The notes under the pieces are model-generated. The model saw nothing but the letters and a program-made list of their open reading frames with translations. It searched no databases and had not been told where the DNA came from. Below are positions 57,690-64,000 of a stretch of 64,000 nt of DNA, in pieces. Position 1 is the stretch's first letter. Every line of letters starts with the position of its first letter. Source of the DNA: Periplaneta americana (taxonomy: Eukaryota > Arthropoda > Insecta > Blattodea > Blattidae). The position numbers and the translations under genes are program-made. Location: positions 28,070,359 through 28,134,358 of the forward strand of contig NC_091130.1 in assembly GCF_040183065.1 (NCBI RefSeq), written 5' to 3'.

Positions 57690-58595
57690 CATTTTTCTAG
57701 TTTAAAAATTTTGCTAAGTTTTATAATGAAACTGATATAGTTATAATTTTTTCTGAAAATATTTCTCTTTTTAAGCATTTTTAGGCTTATTCATTTTATT
57801 ATATAATTATAAATTTCCTGAAAATGTTCTCCTTTTTAATTAGCTAATTTATATTAACTTACTGATTTTGCTAAGTGTTGTAATTGTATTTATATAATTG
57901 TAAAATTTTCTGAAAATTTTACAATTATTAAGGAAACTTTGAAGGACAGGAACTGGCCACCCTACCCCATTATCTACTGGCTTAGTTGTCTTATAAAGTG
58001 ATGCCTTGTTGGTATCACTTGTGAAATTCAGACCTATCTTCAGACAGTTGTAAAAATATAAAAAGTCATCTTTTAGCTTATTGATTTTGTAAAGCTTCAT
58101 AATTATACTGATATAATTATACATTTTCTGAAAATGTTCCTCTTATTAAGGAATTTATATTAAATTATTGGTTTTGCTAAGTGTTGTAATTATCAATTTC
58201 CTTGAAAATTTTACTCTGGTTAATCAATTTTTTTAGCATATTGATTTTGCAGATTTATAATTCTACTGATATAATTATGAATTTCCTGAAAATGTTCCCC
58301 TTTTAAGTAATTTATATTAGCTTATTGATTTTGCTAAGTTTTGTAGGGGAGAGTCGGGTAGTATCGGACATCGGGTAATATCGGACAGTGAGTTCCTTTC
58401 ATCTACCACACGATGATAGTACCTGATTGACATGGTTACGTTTCTGTGATGTCGTATAGAGAAACGTAACCATGTCATTCAGGTACTACCATATGGTGCT
58501 AGATGAAAGAAACGCACTGTCCGATATTACCCGATGTCCGATACTACCCGACTCTCCCCTAACTGTATTTACATGATTATCAATTTCCTTGAAAA
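57690..58595. repeat. Degenerate AT-rich tandem repeats
   Basis: Phrases TTTCCTGAAAATGTTCCCCT, TTTATATTAGCTTATTGATT and TTGCTAAGTTTTGTA recur at irregular spacing (roughly 120-200 bp) about four times. A MITE (58346-58559) is inserted in one unit. Confidence 0.7.
58346..58559. mobile_element. Palindromic MITE, TA target, copy 3 (214 bp)
   Basis: GGGGAGAGTC...GACTCTCCCC with TA at 58344-58345 and 58560-58561. Same length as copy 1 (4407). Confidence 0.88.
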
Positions 58596-59458
58596 TCTCA
58601 AAGTAAGAGTCAATGTTTCACAACCATAAAGAACAACCGGTCATATAACTGTTTTATAAATTCTAACTTTCAGATTTTTTGACAGCAGACTGGATGATAA
58701 AAGCTTCTCAACCGAATAATAACAGACATTTCCTATATTTATTCTGTGTTTAATTTCCTCCCGAGTATCATTTATATTGTTACTGTTGCTCCCAGGTATT
58801 TGAATTTTTTCACCTCTTCAAAGGCTAATCTCTCATTTTTATATTTCCATTTCGTACAATATTCTGGTCACGAGACATAATCATATACTTTGTCTTTTCG
58901 GGATTTACTTCCAAACCTATCTGTTTAATTGCTTCAAGTAAAATTCCCGTATTTTCCCTAATCGTTTGTGGATTTTCTCCTAAAATATTCACGTCATCCC
59001 CATAGATAAGCAGCTGATGTAACCCGTTCAATTCCAAACCCTCTCTGTTATCCTGGACTTTCTTAATGGCATACTCTAGAGCGAAGTTAAAAAGTAAAGG
59101 TGATAGTGCATCTCCTTCCTATAGTTCACAGTAAATTGGAAACTCATCTGACAGCAACTGACCTATACGGACTCTGCTGTACGTTTCACTGAGACGCATT
59201 TTAATTAATCGAACTAGTTTCTTGGGAATACCAAATTCAATAAGAATATCATATACAACTTCTCTCTTAGCCGAGTCATATGCCTTTTTGAAATCTATGA
59301 ATAACTGATGTACTGTACCCTTATAGTCCCATTTTTTCTCCAAAATATCTTATCAATAGTTGATCTATTATGCCTAAAACCACACTAATGATTCCCAATA
59401 ATTTCATCTACATATGGAGTTAATCTCCTCAAAAGAATATTGGACAAAAGTTTGTACG
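58592..59458 (-). pseudogene. LINE reverse transcriptase fragment
   Basis: Minus-strand order: RRLTPYVDEIIGNH then CGFRHNRSTID (about 59340-59440), HQLFIDFKKAYDSAKREVVY (first catalytic Asp region), [29 protein letters not shown] (the usual YADD is YGDD, both Asp kept), [12 protein letters not shown], then broken frames with KFKYLG-like and INMGN-like pieces. The family is the one whose C-terminal tail occurs at 46926, 60550 and 61317. Stops near 59120 and 58825 inactivate it. Confidence 0.85.
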
Positions 59459-59476
59459 ATAATGATAATAATAATG

Positions 59477-59516
<40 letters not shown>

Positions 59517-59545
59517 TAATAATAATAATAATGATAATAATAATA
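59459..59545. repeat. (GAT)/(AAT)n microsatellite
   Basis: Mixed ATA/GAT units at the upstream edge of the LINE fragment. Confidence 0.9.
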
Positions 59546-59784
59546 CTGACAGAAACTTCAAAGAGACGACAGAATTGCCAGATGCAAATAAACGTCAATT
59601 GCATAACGTGTTTTAATATCTTCACCAGATTGTTTCGTGGGAGATGAGCGCTTCCTAGGAATACTGTCTCTTGTTTTGAACTTAAACTTGACGGATTAGC
59701 GATAACCATCTAGCTTCGCGGTGGAGATTTCGCTTATCTCGACTGCTTATTGATAACACCTTCCACTCGAAAAGCAAGGCTGTT

Positions 59785-59820
59785 ACTTAAATAGAGCTAC
59801 CTGATATCTTTCTCCACTAA
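59785..59820 (+). promoter_or_regulatory. Possible core promoter of the protease gene
   Basis: ACTTAAATAG (59785-59794) is TATA-like and lies about 46 bases before the start codon; an initiator-like TCCACT is at 59812-59817. A short 5' UTR is usual for insect trypsin-type genes. Tentative. Confidence 0.3.
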
Positions 59821-59839
59821 TAATCGGATAGTGGCCAAG

Positions 59840-61612
59840 ATGTTGTGTCTCTACCTACTGGCAGGATTTTTGGTACTTGGTGCCCAGGGTGAGTGTATCT
59901 CGTGGACCAAGAATGAACGTCATGAAAACAATTTTACATTAAGTTAACGGGTTTTGTAGATGTTTAGTTTCTTCATCATATTGCCAATTATATCATTGTG
60001 ACTTAATTTTCTTTAAGTGATTGCACACACCTTCTACCATTAAAAATATACAGTATGACTTACAAATTGTATTCCTCTATACCCTTAAACACTATTGTGA
60101 TGAAATTTTATATGCTTAATGTCTGTATATTGCTTTTCGATCTAAACAAATTATTTCCTTGTATAAAAAGTTTTTGGAATTTTTAAAGTTTAAAATTTTA
60201 ATTTTGTGATTTGTAAAAAAAAACTTCTGTTTTAAAAATTACTCCCAAAATGTTAAATATTTATTTACTAATTCTTTTTTTGTTTTCCCTTAAAGGTAGG
60301 TGACACTCATACTAATAAGCACCGGAATATCTGCACTCAAAGAGGAAGAAGAAAAAATGTTTTCTTCATGATAAACTCGTATTTAAATTGTTCATAAACT
60401 CTTCATTGATCTTTTTTTTTTATTAACACCAATTTTACGTGAAGTATATAAATATGTCTCGTGACTAGAACACAGTACGAAATGGAAATATAAAATTTGT
60501 AAATTTATCTTTTGAAAAGGTGGAAAAATTCCAATATCTTGGAGTAACAATACTTACTTACTTACTGGCTTCTAAGGAACCCGAAGGTTCATTTCCGCCC
60601 TCACATAAGCCCGCCATTGGTCCCTATCCTGAGCAAGATTAATCCATTCTCTATCATCATATCCCACCTCCCTCAAATCCATTTTAATATTATCCTCCCA
60701 TCTACGTCTCGGTCTCCCTAAAGGTCTTTTTCCCTCCGGCCTCCCAACTAACACTCTATATGCATTTCTGGATTCGCCCATACGTGCTACATGCCCTGCC
60801 CATCTCAAACGACTGGATTTAATGTTCCTAATTATGTCAGGTGAAGAATGCAATGCGTGCAGTTCTGCGTTGTGTAACTTTCTCCATTCTCCTGTAACTT
60901 CATCCCTCTTAACCCCAGATATTTTCCTAAGAACCTTATTCTCAAACACCCTTAACCTATGTTCCTCTCTCAAAGTGAGAGTTCAAGTTTCATAACCACT
61001 TGGAGTAACAGTAACAAATATAAATGACACTCACGAGGAAATTAAAGACATAATAAATATGGGAAATGCCTGTTATTATTCGGTTGAGAAGTTTTTGTTA
61101 TCCAGTCTGCTCTAAAAAAACTGAAAGTTAGAATTTATAAAACAGTTGTTATATTACCGGTTGTTCTGTATGGCTGTGAAACTTGGACTCTCACTTTGAC
61201 AGAGGAACAGAGGTTCAGGGTGTTTGAGAATAAGGTCTTAGCAAAATATATATGGGGCTAAGAGGGATGAAGTTATAGGAGAATGGAGAAAGTTAAACAA
61301 CACAGGACTGCACCCATTGTATTCTTCACCTGCCATAATTAGGAATATTAAATCCAGACGTTTGAGTTGGGCAGGGCATTTAGCATGTATGGGCGAATCC
61401 AGAAATGCATATAGAGTGTTAGTTGGGAGGCCGGAGGGAAAAATACCTTTGGAGAGGCCGAGACGTAGATGGGAGGATAATATTAAAATGTATTTGAGGG
61501 AAGTGGGTTACGATGGTAGAGACTGGATTAATCTTGCTCAGGATAGGGACCGATGGTGGGCTTATGTGAGGGCGGCAATGAACTTTCGGGTTCTCTAAAC
61601 ATCATTTGTATG

Positions 61613-61672
<60 letters not shown>

Positions 61673-61773
61673 TTTTGTCATCCGAAGGCATCCCACGAAG
61701 AATTGGGAAAGTTCCGGATGCAGGGAGGATTGTGAACGGAACGGATGCAGCTCCGAATCAGTTCCCGTACCAG
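59840..61773 (+). CDS. Trypsin-like (S1) serine protease, exons 1 and 2, partial
   Basis: Exon 1 (59840-59888) begins at ATG in the context GGCCAAGATG and encodes MLCLYLLAGFLVLGAQ, a hydrophobic signal peptide; donor GTGAGT at 59889. Exon 2 (61688-61773) follows an AG at 61686-61687, keeps phase (G|GC), and encodes GIPRRIGKVPDAGR, then IVNGTDAAPNQFPYQ, with donor GTAAGT at 61774. R|IVNGT is the zymogen cleavage site of S1 proteases; the new Ile N-terminus activates the enzyme after secretion. The His/Asp/Ser triad and the rest are expected in later exons beyond 64000; I find none of them before the window ends. The protein is likely a secreted digestive or haemolymph trypsin/chymotrypsin-type enzyme. 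Intron 1 (1.8 kb) contains two LINE fragments. Confidence 0.8.
60440..61600 (+). pseudogene. LINE C-terminal half in protease intron 1, split by another LINE
   Basis: Sense strand is the same as the gene. 60470-60549 reads RNGNIKFVNLSFEKVEKFQY and LGVT; after the insertion 61011 onward continues TNINDTHEEIKDIINMGNAC, and the tail frame 61317-61598 has RLSWAGHLACMGESRNAYRV and WEDNIKMYLREVGYDGRDW. Stops and frameshifts between. Same family as 58592 and 46926. Confidence 0.85.
60550..60998 (-). mobile_element. LINE 3' fragment inserted in reverse, 12-bp TSD
   Basis: CTTGGAGTAACA is duplicated at 60538-60549 and 60999-61010. The open frame 60572-60973 (RLRVFENKVLRKISGVKRDE ... RLRWAGHVARMGESRNAYRV ... 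WEDNIKMDLREVG) is intact to its stop, so it is younger than the copy it split. The 3' end is a short run of GTAA on the minus strand. 5'-truncated. Confidence 0.9.
61615..61670. repeat. (AAT)n microsatellite next to the exon 2 splice acceptor
   Basis: About 18 AAT units ending only 17 bases before the AG of exon 2. Confidence 0.95.
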
Positions 61774-61959
61774 GTAAGTTCTGTATTTTATTCACAAAAC
61801 ATTACATTGAGCACAAGTAATGCTTTTATCTGATTTATATGATACGATTTATCGTACTACTAGTGATGAATATTGTTTCAAAGTTTGCTTCAAGTAGTTG
61901 ATGGAATTAAGAATTCCGGTTATTATGATGATGACTTTATAAATTGTTACTTATATTTT

Positions 61960-62160
61960 CGGTGGCATAATGAGCGGATTTATGGTTCCCTGAATACTGA
62001 TTCGAATCCCGGACATTCTTCCCGGGACATTCATCCAATGTAGTATGCTAAAGTCTCATAAGAATGCGTGTAATCATCGTCACATCGGACGGTCTGAGAC
62101 AAAACTGTCCTGTCCGAGACAGAATGTCCGATGCAGTATACTGCCGGCCTTATAAGGCAA
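61960..62160 (+). mobile_element. Possible tRNA-derived SINE
   Basis: GGTGGCATAATGAGCGG (A-box-like) and CTGATTCGAATCCCGG (B box) followed by CCCGGGACATTC and a body with short inverted TGTCCGA/TCGGAC repeats. No clear target duplication. Confidence 0.4.
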
Positions 62161-64000
62161 CATATGAAAGAAAGTGTTAGGAATTGGTAGATGTGGGATT
62201 TAATGCTGTAAATTAATCATGTTAACTGAGAGCCTGAGTGCTTTACAGCGGAAAGGAAAGAGACAGACGAAAGGGTAGTATATGCCTCGAGTTACATACA
62301 GGGATGGCCAGCACTGATTCAATGGATAAAGGGAAGAGAACTTATTAAAACTGTATCCATGATAATTTTTAGATTTGCCTGAAAAGTATAATTGCATTAT
62401 AAGAATGTAAGTTTAATTTTAATAGTACTCATTTTTCACAAGTTTCCTTTTTTATTCAAAAGGAATATTTTCTCCACTTTTTTTTACAGAAAAGTAAATT
62501 TATCAAATATGTTTGTTTAGTAACCTTACAAATACTGAAACAATGTTTTCGTAAATGTAATATTATATCTAAATACATATAACTGAAGATAGTGCATTAC
62601 AAATTTTGAAAATATTCGCATGGAAAATGCTTGTAAGGAAATGAATTAAGAAAGCAACCATTGTTACACCATAAACAAAAGATATGTGCCGATGTGTTGC
62701 AAAAAAGTCAGCTCTATACCTTCAGCAGATTTCTAGAAAATAATTTAATATTCTGATGATAGAGCGTTGCGCACCAATATCACCTTAAAAGCATAATGCG
62801 ATAAGAGTTTTGTTACGGAATATTAGTTACAGTTAAAACATATAGGTACCTAGGTAACTTTACTTTGTATTATAATATTGTTTTGATTAGTTTATTGATT
62901 ACTTTTATAAAGCTAAAGATACCACCAATATCAATTCCAACTTATTATGTCATACTGAGTCTCTTTCTTTGGGATATCACTTTCTTTATGAATGATGTGT
63001 TTCATTCACTTAGTACAGTATAGTTGCACTATGGAATTTATGTGAATATTCCTTCTTAAATCTTTATTATGTTATTAACGTTTAAAACACAACTGCAATA
63101 TTAAGAAATTGGTATAGATACTTTTATTTTACAAACAATATAGATAATAACAAACAGAAAGAAGTCATATAAATATAACGACATAAAATTTCACGTTCCG
63201 TTTGAAGTTTGTACACCACTGTCTTCTTAATCCAACAGGATGCTTATTCATATACATAATCCTTCCTCCTTCCATACTTAGCGCTTGATACCTGCGCACG
63301 ACGTCAAGGTCAGAAAAATGCGCTTGCTTTGACATCACTGCTGTAAATGAATGTACAAAATTGAAAAATTATATATATTATTATTAGTTTTAATTTATTA
63401 ACTAAGTTACTGTCCATTCAATGATTCATGTCATTTACACGTCGAGTTGGCTCGTGTTCATACGTTATTGTTGTGTTCCTCACTCTCTTTTACATATCTG
63501 TAAGTTCTCTAATCATCATCCCAAGGACTCCTTCGTTCATCCTGTGTATAGTTCTCTGATCGTCCTTGATGACTGCATCCAAATACAAAACCTACTCAAT
63601 TTCTGCATCGGCCTACATTCTGTATGATAAGATAACAAGAACAGGCCTGATCTCTGTAAGATAGATAATCTCAATTGAGAGCTGTTTTGCCTTGACTCTA
63701 ATGACAATCTTGATTATATTGACGCATGACGTTGCGAATGATAACTTTGTAACACAGAAACTCCGAGAGTGTAGTGTTACAATGTAGGAAAGTCGAAGCT
63801 TGGCTTGACATTGTTTTTCGAGGACTGGATCCAGGACGGAAGTTGGAAGATCATGTTCATGAATCAGGAAATGGAAATGAACGTTATCTGCTCCAAAATT
63901 TTATTACTCAATATGAATGTCTTCCGGCGTTGTGAAACATTGGCATGCTTTAGCAGATTGTGCCCTCTATAAATGTGATAAATGATAATTATCCAAGTTC
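62161..64000. other. No recognisable exon; presumed intron 2 of the protease gene
   Basis: I looked for CGGSL, AAHC and GDSGGP-type blocks of S1 proteases on the plus strand and found none. AT-rich intron-like sequence. Confidence 0.45.

Noticed and set aside
61606..61833. Poly-Asn leader joined to the protease exon
   Set aside because: The Asn run is the (AAT)n microsatellite read in frame; the intron phase and signal-peptide exon at 59840 explain the gene better.

Overview
The window is AT-rich nuclear DNA from an animal, almost certainly an insect. Canonical GT/AG splice junctions, tRNA-derived SINEs, non-LTR retrotransposon fragments, Tc1/mariner, hAT, Harbinger-like, pogo-like and Helitron remnants, Penelope-like elements and very long microsatellites all point that way. 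The LINE C-terminal block with RLRWAGH...SRNAYRVL...RPRRRWEDNIKMDLREVG and the SINE that ends near GACGCTAAATAAC are types I associate with cockroach (Blattodea) genomes, so a large blattodean genome such as Periplaneta is my best guess. That is recognition from memory, not a database result. I see no bacterial genes, CRISPR array, rRNA or convincing functional tRNA.

Host genes are almost absent. The one convincing host gene is the 5' end of a secreted trypsin-like (S1) serine protease near the right edge: exon 1 (59840-59888, signal peptide) and exon 2 (61688-61773, pro-region plus the R|IVNGT activation site). Its remaining exons lie beyond the window. Its first intron holds a LINE copy interrupted by a second, inverted LINE copy, and an (AAT)n tract lies just upstream of the 3' splice site. 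A second possible gene (35914-36326) is a small, intact two-exon ORF with a BED-type zinc finger related to hAT transposases. A decayed relative with the same phase-1 intron sits inside a complete 942-bp hAT element at 19310-20251.

Layout. 0-2.5 kb: mariner transposase tail and a hAT relic split by a Penelope-like element. 2.5-12.8 kb: Helitron, palindromic MITEs, a 1-kb (CTAT)n tract grown from a LINE tail, and TIR elements. 13.2-18 kb: pogo/Tigger-like relic, LINE RT, SINE and a hAT element. 18-21 kb: a duplicated unit carrying mariner, hAT and LINE insertions. 21-31.8 kb: SINEs and two arrays of tRNA-like repeats with nested insertions. 33.3-34.1 kb: long (ATAC)n array. 35-46.3 kb: MITEs, a hAT element and the nest MITE > LINE > Helitron. 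46.9-49.7 kb: LINE fragments, a second long (CTAT)n tract and a mariner derivative. 50-59.5 kb: RT scraps, TIR elements, SINEs, a Penelope-like 3' end and LINE RT. 59.6-64 kb: the protease gene.

The most useful property of the window is that many insertions can be dated relative to each other. Target-site duplications are exact for more than a dozen elements, and several have an empty-site copy elsewhere in the window. The most biologically interesting signal is a pair of type I hammerhead-ribozyme-like motifs in the two Penelope-like remnants (1736-1775 on +, 56992-57034 on -), each with the CUGANGA and GAA cores and a self-complementary four-base helix III. Statements about families are from recognition of motifs; no search was run.
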